From: Phenylobacterium sp. Root1290
GTDB taxonomy: Bacteria; Pseudomonadota; Alphaproteobacteria; Caulobacterales; Caulobacteraceae
Reading direction: 5' to 3'
NCBI RefSeq assembly: GCF_001425305.1
Contig: NZ_LMEE01000002.1
Span: forward strand, 754,191-818,190
Length of the DNA: 64,000 nt
The translations under genes and the position numbers were made by a program. Below, one piece after another: positions 47,068 to 55,901 of the stretch. Numbering within the stretch: the first letter of the stretch is position 1; each line of letters opens with the position of its first letter. Below the pieces are notes generated by a model. The model worked only from the letters and a program-made list of their open reading frames with translations. It did no database searches and had not been told where the DNA came from.

Positions 47068-48803
47068 TCGGGGTCGCCCCTCAGCACGACGTCCTTGTAT
47101 TTCAGCGCCGCGGCCGCGGGCATGGCCGACCAGCCCTGCAGCAGCGAGCCGCGGCCCCAGGGCGGAGCGAAGTACTCGACCGCGCCCATCCAGCCCTGCT
47201 CCAGGCAGGTCTCCCACCAGCGCAGCATCGGATAGCGCCAGCCCGGCAGGCCGCGGCGCAGGCGCTCCTCGGCGTACATGCCCGACAGCCACGGCCAGTC
47301 CGAGCCGTTGTGATAGCGATAGGCGAAGGCCGATTTCGAGCGGGTGTCGCCCTTGTGGCGGTAGGGCGGGAAGCAGCACATCACGCCCCAGTCGCCGAAG
47401 GTCTGGACGTCGTTGTGCCGGCTTTCCAGCTTCTGGCGCACGGCTTCCAGCACCTGCTCGGCGCGCTGCGGGGATACGGCGTCGTGGCGCAGCAGGGTCA
47501 GGCTGTCGAGCGTGAGATGGTCCTCGAGGACCGGCTCGACGTCCTCCAGACCCGGCGGCGCATGATAGTCGGCGTACCAGCCGCGCTCCCCCCACAGCGA
47601 CGCCTCGATGGCCACTCGGGTGGATGCGGCCAGCTCTCGCGCCTGCGCGGCCAGAGGCGCGTCGAGGCGTTCGCCCAGCGCGCCGACGCCGTCGAGCGCG
47701 CCGACCCAGAGGCCAAGGTCGTAGGCGACGAAGCCGCCGCGATAGACGTTGTCGGCCCAGTCGCGGTCATGCCGCGGCTTCACCGGCAACCCCTGCTCGC
47801 TGAAGCCGCGGTAGCGTTCAAAGATCGCCTTGATCAGCGGCCAGTGGCGCTCGGCCGGTTCGATGTCGCCGGTGACCCGAGCGTAGTCGGCGATGGCCAG
47901 GATGAAGAACAGCGGCGAGTCGAAGTGGTCGCTCCACCAGTCGTTCGAGCGGGTGTGGATCCAGTCGAGGCCGAACACCGTGGTGCGCAGTTCCTCCCAG
48001 GCCTTGGCCTGTTCGGGACCGGAGACGATGACCCCGCTGGGCGCCTCGCCGTCGGCCTGCACGCCCGAGGCCAGCATCTCGATCTCTTCGTGGACCATGG
48101 CCGGCGCGGCTTCCAGCAGCAGCTGCAGCGTCCAGTAGCCGTCGCGGTAGTAGGTCCGCGCCGGCGCGGAGTAGTGCAGCCCGGCGGCCAGGCCGTCGAA
48201 GCGGCCGCGCTCGTCGCGCCGCACGCTGGAGAGCGCGGCATGGGTCCCCTGGATGACCATGCTGCGCAGCATGGGGTCGGCCTCCGGCAGCCGGTCGCAG
48301 TGGGCGGCGTGGGCCCGCGCCTCGCCCACGATCGTGTCGACGGAGAAGCGCAGCGCGCGCTCGGCCTCGGCGATGTCGGCGCCGGCGGCGATCAACAGGT
48401 CCTCGCCGCGCTGCTCGATCAGGACGCTCGCCCAGGGCAGGACGATGCGCCGGCGGGTCTTCTCGCGGCGGACCGGCGTCTTGGGGTGCTTGGTGCGGTC
48501 CCAGGAGGCGCAGCGCCGGGCCGGCGTGAACCCACGGTAGGTCGCGCCGCAGATCACCATGACCGGCGCCTCCTGCGCGGCGTAGATCCCGCCGCCGGGC
48601 GCCGTCAGCAGGTTGGGCCCGTAGACATACGGGCCGGCCAGCGGGGTGAAGCGGATACGCCCCAGGTCGCCCTCGCCCCACAGCGCCAGCTCGCCGAAGC
48701 CCGCCGCCGACAGCTCGCCCTGAAGACGCGGCGCCATCATCGGCAGCAGAACCGGCGTCGTGCTCTCGACCATGCCGTCGGCGCGAGGGGTCAGGACAGG
48801 CAT
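47064..48803 (-). CDS. (alpha/alpha)6-barrel glycoside hydrolase (amylo-alpha-1,6-glucosidase/GH63-like)
   Basis: This 579-aa six-hairpin glycosidase has an N-terminal beta-sandwich (residues 1-165), then a helical barrel with acidic residues in TYYRDGYWTLQLLLEA, HDRDWADNVYRGG, FAYRYHNGSDWPWLSG and AVEYFAPPWGRG. The patterns recall glycogen-debrancher C-terminal domains and GH63. No signal peptide is seen, so it is cytoplasmic. It is convergent with PIG-L and downstream of gloA (59-base gap). The substrate is likely an alpha-glucoside or related oligosaccharide, not determined. Confidence 0.75.
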   Translation of the reverse strand: MPVLTPRADGMVESTTPVLLPMMAPRLQGELSAAGFGELALWGEGDLGRIRFTPLAGPYVYGPNLLTAPGGGIYAAQEAPVMVICGATYRGFTPARRCASWDRTKHPKTPVRREKTRRRIVLPWASVLIEQRGEDLLIAAGADIAEAERALRFSVDTIVGEARAHAAHCDRLPEADPMLRSMVIQGTHAALSSVRRDERGRFDGLAAGLHYSAPARTYYRDGYWTLQLLLEAAPAMVHEEIEMLASGVQADGEAPSGVIVSGPEQAKAWEELRTTVFGLDWIHTRSNDWWSDHFDSPLFFILAIADYARVTGDIEPAERHWPLIKAIFERYRGFSEQGLPVKPRHDRDWADNVYRGGFVAYDLGLWVGALDGVGALGERLDAPLAAQARELAASTRVAIEASLWGERGWYADYHAPPGLEDVEPVLEDHLTLDSLTLLRHDAVSPQRAEQVLEAVRQKLESRHNDVQTFGDWGVMCCFPPYRHKGDTRSKSAFAYRYHNGSDWPWLSGMYAEERLRRGLPGWRYPMLRWWETCLEQGWMGAVEYFAPPWGRGSLLQGWSAMPAAAALKYKDVVLRGDPD

Positions 48804-48862
48804 CGGCGGCTCCCGCGGCTGGCCATTGTGCAGGCCCTAGGGAAGAACGCAGAAGGGCGCAG

Positions 48863-49363
48863 TTAGCTCGCCCGCACCGCGGTGATCAGGCCGCGAAGGT
48901 TCGCCCCGGAGAAGATCTCGATCCAGTAGCCGTCGGGATCCTTGATGAAGGCGATGCCCTTCATGGCGCCGTCGTTCGGGCGCTTGACGAACTCGGCGCC
49001 GAGTTCCTCGAACCGTGCGCAGGCGGCGGTCACGTCGGGCACGGACACCCCGATATGGCCAAAGCCGCGCGGCTCGCTGTTGCCGTTGTGATAGGCGAAC
49101 TCGGCGTCGTCCTCGGTGCCCCAGTTGTGGGTGAACTCCAGCAGCGCCGGCTGCTCGAACACCCACTTCACGCGGTCGGCCGGATCGGCCGGGATCTCGC
49201 CGCCGGGATAGCCCATGAAGTAGAGCGAGAACTTCCCGGCCTCGAAGTCGTAGCGGTCGAGCAGCGTCATCCCCAGGACGTCGCGGTAGAAGGGCACGGT
49301 CTTCTCCGGGTCCTTGATGCGCAGCATGGTCTGGTTCAGCACGAAGCCGTCGGTGGCGCTCAT
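48863..49363 (-). CDS. gloA: Lactoylglutathione lyase (glyoxalase I)
   Basis: This 166-aa enzyme isomerises the methylglyoxal-glutathione hemithioacetal to S-lactoylglutathione. Metal ligands are recognisable: Gln in [10 protein letters not shown], Glu in [12 protein letters not shown], His in [12 protein letters not shown] and Glu in [10 protein letters not shown]. The MGYPGG insertion is of the longer, zinc-type (eukaryote-like) form. It starts 2 bases after the WYL regulator's stop, so the two are co-transcribed. Confidence 0.95.
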   Translation of the reverse strand: MSATDGFVLNQTMLRIKDPEKTVPFYRDVLGMTLLDRYDFEAGKFSLYFMGYPGGEIPADPADRVKWVFEQPALLEFTHNWGTEDDAEFAYHNGNSEPRGFGHIGVSVPDVTAACARFEELGAEFVKRPNDGAMKGIAFIKDPDGYWIEIFSGANLRGLITAVRAS

Positions 49364-49365
49364 CG

Positions 49366-50355
49366 TCAGGTGTCCTTCAGCCCGTGGGCCCTGGCCGCGA
49401 TGGCCAGTTCCTCACGCATGACGCTCCTTAGCCGCTGGGGAGCGATGATTTCCACCTTGTCGCCCCAGGTGAACAGGTGCCAGGCCAGCTCGCGCATGCC
49501 GGCGGCGGTGAAGCGCACCAGCACCGAGCCGCCGTCCTGGGGTTCGATCGACTGGGTCGGGTGGAAGCGCCAGCCCAGCGCTTCCTCGGCGCCGTGGGGC
49601 AGGATCCGCAGCACCACGTCCTCGACCTCGTCCTGGTAGATGCCGAAGCTGCGGTTGATGAACGCCTGCAGCGAGAAGCCGGCGGGGCGCGAGCCGGCGG
49701 TCTCGGACACCTCGATGTCGCGGATGCGGTCCAGGCGCCAGGTGCGCGGCTCGGGCGAATCTCCCTCGCCGCCGACCAGGTAGTTGGAGCGGCCGAACAG
49801 CAGGCCGAAGGGCGTGATCTCGCGCACCCGGCCGGGCGAGGAGCCGCCCTCGTAGCGCAGCCGCAGACGGCGCAGCGACTTGATCGCCTCGCGCACGGCG
49901 CCCAGCACCTCCTCGTCCTCGAAGGGGCGCGGGCCGGCGTGGATGGCCATGGTCTCGGCCTCCAGCAGGGCCTCGAGATCGGGCGCTAGCTTGCGGCGGG
50001 CGCCGGCGCGGATCGCCGAGAGCACCTTCTGCTCCAGCGACAGCAGCGCCCCGGCCCGGTTGCGCGCGCCGGCCGCCTTGAACTGCTCGGCCGCCGCGCG
50101 GAGGGCCGCGAACTCGTCGGCGCTGGGGGCCTGGAAGATGCCGTCCAAACCTGCCGGTATCCGGAAGCGGCGGGTCGGCGGATCCTCGACCTCCTCCATC
50201 TGGGGGAAGGCCTCGCGCACCGCGTCGCGCATGCGCTCGGCCGTGCGGCGGCCGACGCCGAGGCGGTCGGCCATTTCGTCCAGGGTCAGGCCCTCGGCGG
50301 ACGAGGCCAGCATCCGGGCCAGATCCAGCAGGCGCGCGGCCTTCTCATGGCGCAT
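49366..50355 (-). CDS. WYL domain transcriptional regulator
   Basis: This 329-aa regulator has an N-terminal winged helix (residues 1-60; [20 protein letters not shown]), a helical linker, and a WYL domain around residues 165-245 ([20 protein letters not shown], then [13 protein letters not shown]). A WCX C-terminal domain follows ([16 protein letters not shown]). The length and layout match DriD, the WYL regulator of the SOS-independent damage response in Caulobacter, but orthology cannot be shown here. GGAAAAG precedes the ATG. A LexA-like GTTC-N7-GTTC box lies 2 bases upstream. Operon with gloA. Confidence 0.88.
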   Translation of the reverse strand: MRHEKAARLLDLARMLASSAEGLTLDEMADRLGVGRRTAERMRDAVREAFPQMEEVEDPPTRRFRIPAGLDGIFQAPSADEFAALRAAAEQFKAAGARNRAGALLSLEQKVLSAIRAGARRKLAPDLEALLEAETMAIHAGPRPFEDEEVLGAVREAIKSLRRLRLRYEGGSSPGRVREITPFGLLFGRSNYLVGGEGDSPEPRTWRLDRIRDIEVSETAGSRPAGFSLQAFINRSFGIYQDEVEDVVLRILPHGAEEALGWRFHPTQSIEPQDGGSVLVRFTAAGMRELAWHLFTWGDKVEIIAPQRLRSVMREELAIAARAHGLKDT

Positions 50356-50357
50356 GA

Positions 50358-50372
50358 GAACTTTTCCAGAAC
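50358..50372 (-). promoter_or_regulatory. LexA-like box upstream of the WYL regulator
   Basis: On the minus strand the bases read GTTC-TGGAAAA-GTTC, exactly the alphaproteobacterial SOS box GTTC-N7-GTTC with an A/T-rich spacer. It ends 2 bases before the start codon. The eight fixed bases are expected about once or twice by chance in a window this size, so position is the main support. Confidence 0.45.
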
Positions 50373-50440
50373 AAATGTACGTCCGATTCTGACGCATCGG
50401 CACTTTAACAAGAACCTGCCGAGAGGAAAGGACCTTCCCG

Positions 50441-50824
50441 ATGCCCGCCGCCGCCCGAGTGACCCCGTTCCGCCGTTCCTACGCCGACCCGCTGTTCCTG
50501 TTCGAGGCCCGCCGCCCGCTGGTTCCGGCCAGCGCCGACATGATCGACCAGGTGATCACCCACGCCGACGTGGCCGTGCGCCAGTCGGGCGGCCGCCTGA
50601 AGCTGCGCCTCACGGCAGGCATGATCGAGCAGCTGCAGCATGAGGGCAAGTTGGGCGAGGACGCCCATCGCCTGGCCGACCTGACGGTGATCTGGGACGA
50701 GATCGAGGGCCAGGTCCACACCGTCCGCGACGACGCCCGCCTGCGCGACGCCGCCGACCGCTGGGCCGACTGGGACGCGCTGTTCGACGAGGAAAGCTTT
50801 CGCCCGGTGAGCGCGGCGGCCTAG
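50441..50824 (+). CDS. Conserved hypothetical protein divergent from WYL regulator
   Basis: This 127-aa soluble protein starts with a basic segment (PAAARVTPFRRSYADPLFLF), followed by mixed alpha/beta sequence (MIDQVITHADVAVRQSGGRL, then RLTAGMIEQLQHEGKLG) and an acidic tail. No known domain is recognised. AGGAAAGGA lies upstream of the ATG at good spacing. It is divergent from the WYL gene by 85 bases, so the WYL protein is a candidate regulator. It ends on a CTAG shared with nitronate monooxygenase. Confidence 0.75.
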   Translation: MPAAARVTPFRRSYADPLFLFEARRPLVPASADMIDQVITHADVAVRQSGGRLKLRLTAGMIEQLQHEGKLGEDAHRLADLTVIWDEIEGQVHTVRDDARLRDAADRWADWDALFDEESFRPVSAAA

Positions 50825-51756
50825 CCCCAGCGCTGGCCCATCGTCTTCACCGTCGCCTCGAACTCGGCGATGGTCTCGGCGATGACCTGGGCTACCGGCT
50901 TGACCGCGTCGATGCGGCCGGCGACCTGGCCGGTCAGCGGTATCGACTTCTCGAGGTCGCCGCCGAAGTACATCTCCTTGGCATGGGCGAACTCGCTCAT
51001 CACGCCCTCGCCGCCCTCGCGCTCATAGGTTCCGGTCTTCTCGGTGCGCAGGGCGCGCAGGGCCGGGCCCGGGCCGAAGCGGTTGAGGAAGACGGTGTCG
51101 GTCTCCTTGGCCGCGACGATGGCGTCCTTCCAGTTCTGGTGCACGGGGCTCTCGGCGGCCGAGACCATGCGGGTGCCCATCTGGACGCCTTCCGCGCCGA
51201 GCGCGAAGGCCGCGGCCATCGAGCGGCCGTCGGTCACCCCGCCCGCAGCGATCACCGGCACGTTCACCTTCGAGCAGACCAGCGGCAGCAGGACCATGGT
51301 GGAGACGTCCCGCGCGTTCTTGAACCCGCCGCCCTCGCCGCCCTCGACGACCAGACCGTCGACGCCCGCCTCGATCGCCTTGAGCGCCGCGCCCAGCGAC
51401 GGCACCACGTGGAAGACGGTCAGGCCGGCCTCCTTCAGGGCCGAGCAGTACTTGTTGGGGTCGCCGGCGGAGGTGGTGACGAACTTCACGCCCTGATCGA
51501 CCACGAAGGAGACGATGTCCGGATCGCGGACGAAAGCCTGGGCGATGTTGACCCCGAACGGCTTGTCGGTGAGCTGGCGCATCTTCCTGATCTCCTCGCG
51601 CACGGCGTCGAGCTCGCCGGACGAGGTTTCGATGATCCCGAGACCGCCGGCGTTGGACACCGCCGACGCGAGCTGCGAGCGGGCGATCCAGCCCATCGGC
51701 GCCTGGACGATGGGGTACTGAACCCCGAGCATCTCGGTGATGCGGGTCTTGATCAT
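50821..51756 (-). CDS. Nitronate monooxygenase family flavoprotein
   Basis: This 311-aa FMN TIM-barrel protein of the nitronate monooxygenase/2-nitropropane dioxygenase family has ITEMLGVQYPIVQAPMGW at the N-terminus, and EGGEGGGFKNARDVSTMV, PVIAAGGVTDGRSMAAAFALGAEGVQMGTR (FMN phosphate-binding) in the barrel. GGGAGG precedes the ATG at 51756, which gives the standard N-terminus. It oxidises alkyl nitronates such as propionate 3-nitronate in characterised members. No operon partner. Confidence 0.92.
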   Translation of the reverse strand: MIKTRITEMLGVQYPIVQAPMGWIARSQLASAVSNAGGLGIIETSSGELDAVREEIRKMRQLTDKPFGVNIAQAFVRDPDIVSFVVDQGVKFVTTSAGDPNKYCSALKEAGLTVFHVVPSLGAALKAIEAGVDGLVVEGGEGGGFKNARDVSTMVLLPLVCSKVNVPVIAAGGVTDGRSMAAAFALGAEGVQMGTRMVSAAESPVHQNWKDAIVAAKETDTVFLNRFGPGPALRALRTEKTGTYEREGGEGVMSEFAHAKEMYFGGDLEKSIPLTGQVAGRIDAVKPVAQVIAETIAEFEATVKTMGQRWG

Positions 51757-51856
51757 CGCAGCGCCTCCCAAACGCTTGTTTGAACCATTGGGGGACGGCG
51801 GGACGGCGGCGTCAAGCGACCCAGAGAGGGAAATGCGTACGGCCGCAAAATGAATG

Positions 51857-51879
51857 TTGCGAGTCATTCTCACTAGCAA
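51857..51879 (+). promoter_or_regulatory. Candidate Fur box
   Basis: TTGCGAGT-CATTCTC-ACTAGCAA is an 8-bp inverted repeat (7 of 8 paired) with a 7-base centre, matching Fur-box sequences of the TTGCGAxTCATTCTCA type. It lies 31 bases upstream of the ATG at 51911. Confidence 0.65.
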
Positions 51880-51910
51880 TACGGTCATGGAAGTCCAAGG
51901 AGCCAACCCC

Positions 51911-52423
51911 ATGCCCCAGCACGCTCACCGGCCGGACGACCACGCCCGCCTCTGCGACCTGTCCCAAGGCGAGCACATGCTGCTCTGGGCGTTCCGCGCC
52001 GCGGCGTTCGGCGCGGGCGACTGCCATCTGGTGCGCCGCCAGTTCGAGGAGACCTGCGGCCCGCTGGGGCTCGAGGCCCTCACCGCCCTGACCGTCTTCG
52101 TCCGCGAGCTGGGCGTCTCCGGCCGACGCAAGATCACCCTCGCCGCGCCCGGCTCGTATCGCCTCACCCGCGACGAGCAGTCCGTCCTGGCCCTGTTCGC
52201 CGCCGCCCAGGCCGAAGACTATCCGCGGCTGGACGCGCACCTCGCCTGGCTGCTGGCCGACGCGCCGCGCGCGCCGTTCCCGGCCGCCGCCTGCCTGGTC
52301 GCCCAGGCCCTGTCGATGAACGGCTACGTGCTGCGGCTGCCGACCATGGAGGCCGCGCGCGCGCCCGAAGCCGACGAAACGCTGCAACAGAACGTCCTGG
52401 CCTTCCGGCGGCGCGCCTCTTGA
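51911..52423 (+). CDS. Hypothetical protein under a Fur-like box
   Basis: This 170-aa protein is mostly helical with several cysteines (ARLCDLSQGEHML, GDCHLVRRQFEETCG, AAACLVAQALS). It resembles the uncharacterised DUF6628 type (FAVR-like LLWAFRAAAFGAGDCH and TRDEQSVLALFAAAQ), assignment tentative. AAGGAG precedes the ATG at 51911. The Fur-like box just upstream suggests expression under iron limitation, in keeping with similar proteins of unknown role in alphaproteobacterial iron responses. Its stop overlaps the start of the next gene (TGATG). Confidence 0.72.
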   Translation: MPQHAHRPDDHARLCDLSQGEHMLLWAFRAAAFGAGDCHLVRRQFEETCGPLGLEALTALTVFVRELGVSGRRKITLAAPGSYRLTRDEQSVLALFAAAQAEDYPRLDAHLAWLLADAPRAPFPAAACLVAQALSMNGYVLRLPTMEAARAPEADETLQQNVLAFRRRAS

Positions 52424-53061
52424 TGACCAGCCTCGATCATCTGGTCTGGGCCGCACCCGACCTGGACCGCGCGATCAAGGACCTGGAGACCCGCACCGGC
52501 GCCAAGGCCACGCCTGGCGGCGCGCATCCGGGCGGCGGCACCCGCAACGCCGTACTGGGCCTGGGCGCGCGCAGCTATCTCGAGATCCTCGCGCCCGACC
52601 CGGCCCAGGCGACGCAGCCCGGCGCGTCGGCCAGCCTGGCCTCGCTGCCCGCCCCCACCCTGCACACCTTCGCCGTCGCCACGAGCCGTCTCGACCGCGT
52701 GGCCGCCAATCTTGAAAAGGCCGGCCTGCCGCACGCCGGCGTCATTCCGATGTCGCGCCGCCTGCCGACGGGCCGCCTTGTCCGCTGGCGGCTGCTGATC
52801 CCCACGGGTCACGCCTATGGCCCGTTGGCGCCGTTCTTCATCGACTGGGGCGACAGTCCTCATCCGGCCGAGGACGCGGACCAGGATTGCCGCCTGACGA
52901 GCCTGACCCTGCGCCATCCGGAGGCCTGGAGCCTTGGCCCGCTGCTGGAGCGACTGGGCGTCGAGGTGGAGGTGAAGGCTGGGCCGGCGGAGATCAGCGC
53001 CGAGCTCGACACGCCTCGCGGGCGGGTGCGCCTGTCGTCGCGCGATCACGTCGCCGGCTGA
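52423..53061 (+). CDS. VOC/glyoxalase-like domain protein
   Basis: This 212-aa protein carries a Glyoxalase_3-like domain: LDHLVWAAPDLDRAIKDLE at the N-terminus, GGGTRNAVLGLGARSYLEIL (about residue 35), then APFFIDWGDSPHP and a second half with SLTLRHPEAW. Its ATG overlaps the TGA of the Fur-box gene, so it should be co-expressed. Substrate and metal use are unknown. The 3' end overlaps the convergent DUF333 gene by 16 bases. Confidence 0.83.
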   Translation: MTSLDHLVWAAPDLDRAIKDLETRTGAKATPGGAHPGGGTRNAVLGLGARSYLEILAPDPAQATQPGASASLASLPAPTLHTFAVATSRLDRVAANLEKAGLPHAGVIPMSRRLPTGRLVRWRLLIPTGHAYGPLAPFFIDWGDSPHPAEDADQDCRLTSLTLRHPEAWSLGPLLERLGVEVEVKAGPAEISAELDTPRGRVRLSSRDHVAG

Positions 53062-53294
53062 CAGACCTTGTCGCGATAGAGCGCCCACTCCTCGCAGACC
53101 TTGCCGTCCGGCAGCTTGCAGACGCCGTACTGGCCGCCCGGACCACTGCGGATCTCGCTGACGCCGCCCAGCGCGCCGCAGTGCGCCGAAGCCGGATTGG
53201 CCATGCCGACGGCCTGGCCCGGCGGGGCGCTCGACGGCGCCTGCGCGCACGCCCCTAGCAGCGCCAGCGACGCCCATGTCAAAGCTCGCAGCAT
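53046..53294 (-). CDS. DUF333 (hemolysin-like) lipoprotein
   Basis: This 82-aa small lipoprotein has a signal ending in the lipobox LLGAC (Cys16). The DUF333 domain follows: GMANPASAHCGALGG with the invariant Asn-Pro-Ala and Cys, GQYGVCKLPDGKVCEEWALYR, and a final Cys near the C-terminus. Four mature cysteines could form two disulfides. GAGGAG lies upstream of the ATG at 53294. Function is unknown; the hemolysin label in databases is historical. Confidence 0.87.
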   Translation of the reverse strand: MLRALTWASLALLGACAQAPSSAPPGQAVGMANPASAHCGALGGVSEIRSGPGGQYGVCKLPDGKVCEEWALYRDKVCQPAT

Positions 53295-53436
53295 GGTCTC
53301 GGCTCCTCTGTCGCGACCAGTCTGGGCCCCTCCGCAATCAGGACGCGACCGGCGCACGGCCTGATGTCTACAAACCCGCGCCGCACAGTGACAGAACATC
53401 GTCATCCGAACGCACGCCCGACCAAAGGAGGGCCAG

Positions 53437-54495
53437 GTGCAAGTCGATCAATCCAAACTGGAAGCATTCCAAGGCAAGATGCTCGGCGACATGGGCGCGG
53501 CCGTCTCTGCGGCGCTGGTGATCCTCGGCGACAGGCTGGGGCTCTACAAGGCCATGGCGCAGGGCGGACCGATGACGTCGCTGCAGCTCGCCTCGGCGAC
53601 CGGCACCACCGAGCGGTATGTCCGCGAGTGGCTCGCCGCCCAGGCGGCCGCGGGCTATGTCGACTACGACCCCGTGAAGTCCGAGTTCTCGCTGACGCCC
53701 GAGCAGGCGATGGTGTTCGCCGACGAGGGCGGCCCGGCCTTCATGGCCGGCGGCTTCGAGCTGCTGGCGTCGATGTTCCGTGACGAGCCCAAGGTCGCCG
53801 CGGTGTTCAAGAGCGGCAAGGGCCTAGGCTGGCACGAGCACGATGTCTGCCTGTTCCGCGGCACCGAGCGGTTCTTCCGGCCGGGCTACAACGCCCACCT
53901 CACGACCGAGTGGATTCCGGCGCTGGACGGCATGGAAGGGCGGCTGAAAGCCGGGGCGCGGGTGGCGGACGTCGGCTGCGGCCACGGCGCCTCGACCGTG
54001 CTGATGGCCAAGACCTATCCGAACTCGAAGTTCTACGGCTTCGACTATCACGGCCCGTCGATCGATCGGGCGCGAGAGGCGGCCAAGGAAGCCGGGGTCG
54101 AGGACCGGGTGACGTTCGAAGTCGCCTCGGCCAAGGACTTCAACGGCGGCGCCTACGACATGATCGCCATCTTCGACGCCCTGCACGACATGGGCGATCC
54201 GGTCGGCGCGGCCAAGCACATCCGCGAGAGCCTGGCCCCCGACGGCAGCTGGCTGCTGGTCGAGCCGTTCGCCAACGACGACCTGTCCGACAACCTCAAC
54301 CCGTTCGGCCGGATCTTCTATTCGGCCTCGACGATGATCTGCACCCCGGCCTCGCTCAGCCAGGAGGTGGGGCTCGGGCTCGGCGCCCAGGCCGGCGAGA
54401 AGCGGCTGCGGCAGGTGGCTGAGGACGCCGGCTTCACCCACTTCAAGCGGGCGACCGAAACGCCGTTCAATCTGGTGTTCGACGTGCGGCCGTAG
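53437..54495 (+). CDS. Class I SAM-dependent methyltransferase with N-terminal winged helix
   Basis: This 352-aa protein has an N-terminal winged-helix dimerisation domain (residues about 15-95; LGLYKAMAQGGPMTSLQLAS, GTTERYVREWLAAQAAAGYV). The Rossmann methyltransferase core includes the SAM motif I ADVGCGHGASTVLM near residue 180, FYGFDYHGPSID and IFDALHDMGDP. GTG start with AAAGGAGGG at ideal spacing. The type resembles small-molecule O- or C-methyltransferases; the substrate is unknown. Convergent with the DASS transporter gene, 1 base apart. Confidence 0.9.
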   Translation: MQVDQSKLEAFQGKMLGDMGAAVSAALVILGDRLGLYKAMAQGGPMTSLQLASATGTTERYVREWLAAQAAAGYVDYDPVKSEFSLTPEQAMVFADEGGPAFMAGGFELLASMFRDEPKVAAVFKSGKGLGWHEHDVCLFRGTERFFRPGYNAHLTTEWIPALDGMEGRLKAGARVADVGCGHGASTVLMAKTYPNSKFYGFDYHGPSIDRAREAAKEAGVEDRVTFEVASAKDFNGGAYDMIAIFDALHDMGDPVGAAKHIRESLAPDGSWLLVEPFANDDLSDNLNPFGRIFYSASTMICTPASLSQEVGLGLGAQAGEKRLRQVAEDAGFTHFKRATETPFNLVFDVRP

Positions 54496-54496
54496 A

Positions 54497-55825
54497 TCAG
54501 AACGGGAAGAACACCGGGATCGCGATCATCGCCGCGACCCAGGTGACGAGATTGAGCGGCACGCCGACACGGACGAAGTCCATGTAGCTGTAGTTACCCA
54601 TCTGGAAGACAAGGACGTTGGTCTGATAGCCGAAGGGCGTCGCGAAGGCGGCGCTGGCGGCCATCATCACCGCCACCAGGAAGGGCCGCGGATCGACGCC
54701 CAGGCTCTCGGCCAGGGCGACGGCGATCGGCGTCACAAGCACGGCGACGGCGGCGTTCGAGAGGAACTCGGTGGCGACGAGGGTGACGCCATAGAGGATG
54801 ATCAGCGCCGCCAGCGGGCCGAACGGCCGGATGAAGCCGATCAGGATCTCACTGCCCATGGCCGCGAGGCCCGTGACCTCGATCGAGAGCCCGACCACCA
54901 CCATGCCGGCGATGAGCAGCAGCACGTCGGGCCGCAGCCCGGCATAGGCCTCGTCGGGACTGATCACCCGCAGCAGGATCAGGGACACCGCGCCGGCGAA
55001 GGCCGCCGCCGAGATCGGCGCGGCCCCGAAGGCGGCGGCGACGACCACGGCGACGAACACCGCCAGGGAGGTAAGGGCCTTTCCCAACTGCAGCGGCCGG
55101 TCGGCGGCGCTGAACAGCGCCACGTCGCCGAGCACCGCGTCGCCGGCCCCGCCCTCATGCCCCCGCGCCTCGCCCAGCGGGATGGGGACGGATCTGTCGG
55201 CGATCACCGCGTCGCCCTTGGGCAGAAAGCGCACGCCGAAGACATAGAGATAGGCCGCCCCCGCCAGGGCCACACACAGGCCGACGGGCGTAATCTCGAA
55301 CAGGCCGAAGGTCGGCTGGCCGGCGTTGCGGGCCATGTCGTTGACGAGCAGGTTGGTCGAGGTGCCGATCAGGGTCAGCAGGCCGCCCATCACCGTCACG
55401 TAGCTGAGCGGCATCAGGAAGCGCTTCGGCGACAGGCCGATCGAGGCCGCGACATCGCGGATCACCGGCGCGGCCAGCACCACGATAGGGGTGTTGTTGA
55501 GGAAGCCGCCGACCGTGCCGCAGAAGCCGATCACCAACCAAAGGCCCTTTTCGCCCAGGCGCGCGCACATCTTCGACGCCTGGCGGATCATGAGGCCAAG
55601 CAGGCCCGATAGCTCGATGGCGTAGGCGATGACGAACAGGGAGGCGAGCGCGATGACCGCCGGGCTGGCGAACGCCCCCTGCACCTCCACCGGCCGGATC
55701 ACGCCCAGCAGCAACAGCGCCGCCGCCGCCGTGAGAGCGGCGACGTCGGACCTGATCCGCCCATGGATCAACACGCCGACCACGGCGACTAAGACCACGA
55801 GGGCGGCGATCTGATCGAAGTTCAT
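54497..55825 (-). CDS. SLC13/DASS family anion permease
   Basis: This 442-aa divalent-anion sodium symporter-type permease is predicted to have 11-12 membrane segments. The sodium and substrate clamshell motifs appear as LIGTSTNLLVNDM near residue 150 and FGYQTNVLVFQMGNYSYMDF near the C-terminus; the sequence between TM5 and TM6 carries a soluble insert (about residues 205-240). No TrkA-C domains, which many long homologues have, are present. Substrates in the family are sulfate or dicarboxylates. Start at 55825 gives a normal N-terminus. Confidence 0.9.
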   Translation of the reverse strand: MNFDQIAALVVLVAVVGVLIHGRIRSDVAALTAAAALLLLGVIRPVEVQGAFASPAVIALASLFVIAYAIELSGLLGLMIRQASKMCARLGEKGLWLVIGFCGTVGGFLNNTPIVVLAAPVIRDVAASIGLSPKRFLMPLSYVTVMGGLLTLIGTSTNLLVNDMARNAGQPTFGLFEITPVGLCVALAGAAYLYVFGVRFLPKGDAVIADRSVPIPLGEARGHEGGAGDAVLGDVALFSAADRPLQLGKALTSLAVFVAVVVAAAFGAAPISAAAFAGAVSLILLRVISPDEAYAGLRPDVLLLIAGMVVVGLSIEVTGLAAMGSEILIGFIRPFGPLAALIILYGVTLVATEFLSNAAVAVLVTPIAVALAESLGVDPRPFLVAVMMAASAAFATPFGYQTNVLVFQMGNYSYMDFVRVGVPLNLVTWVAAMIAIPVFFPF

Positions 55826-55901
55826 CGGCGCGGGGCGGCCTTCTTGACGTTCACGCCAAGGTTCTTGGAACGTAGCCGTGCGCCCTGCTAGTCTTCGCCC
55901 C

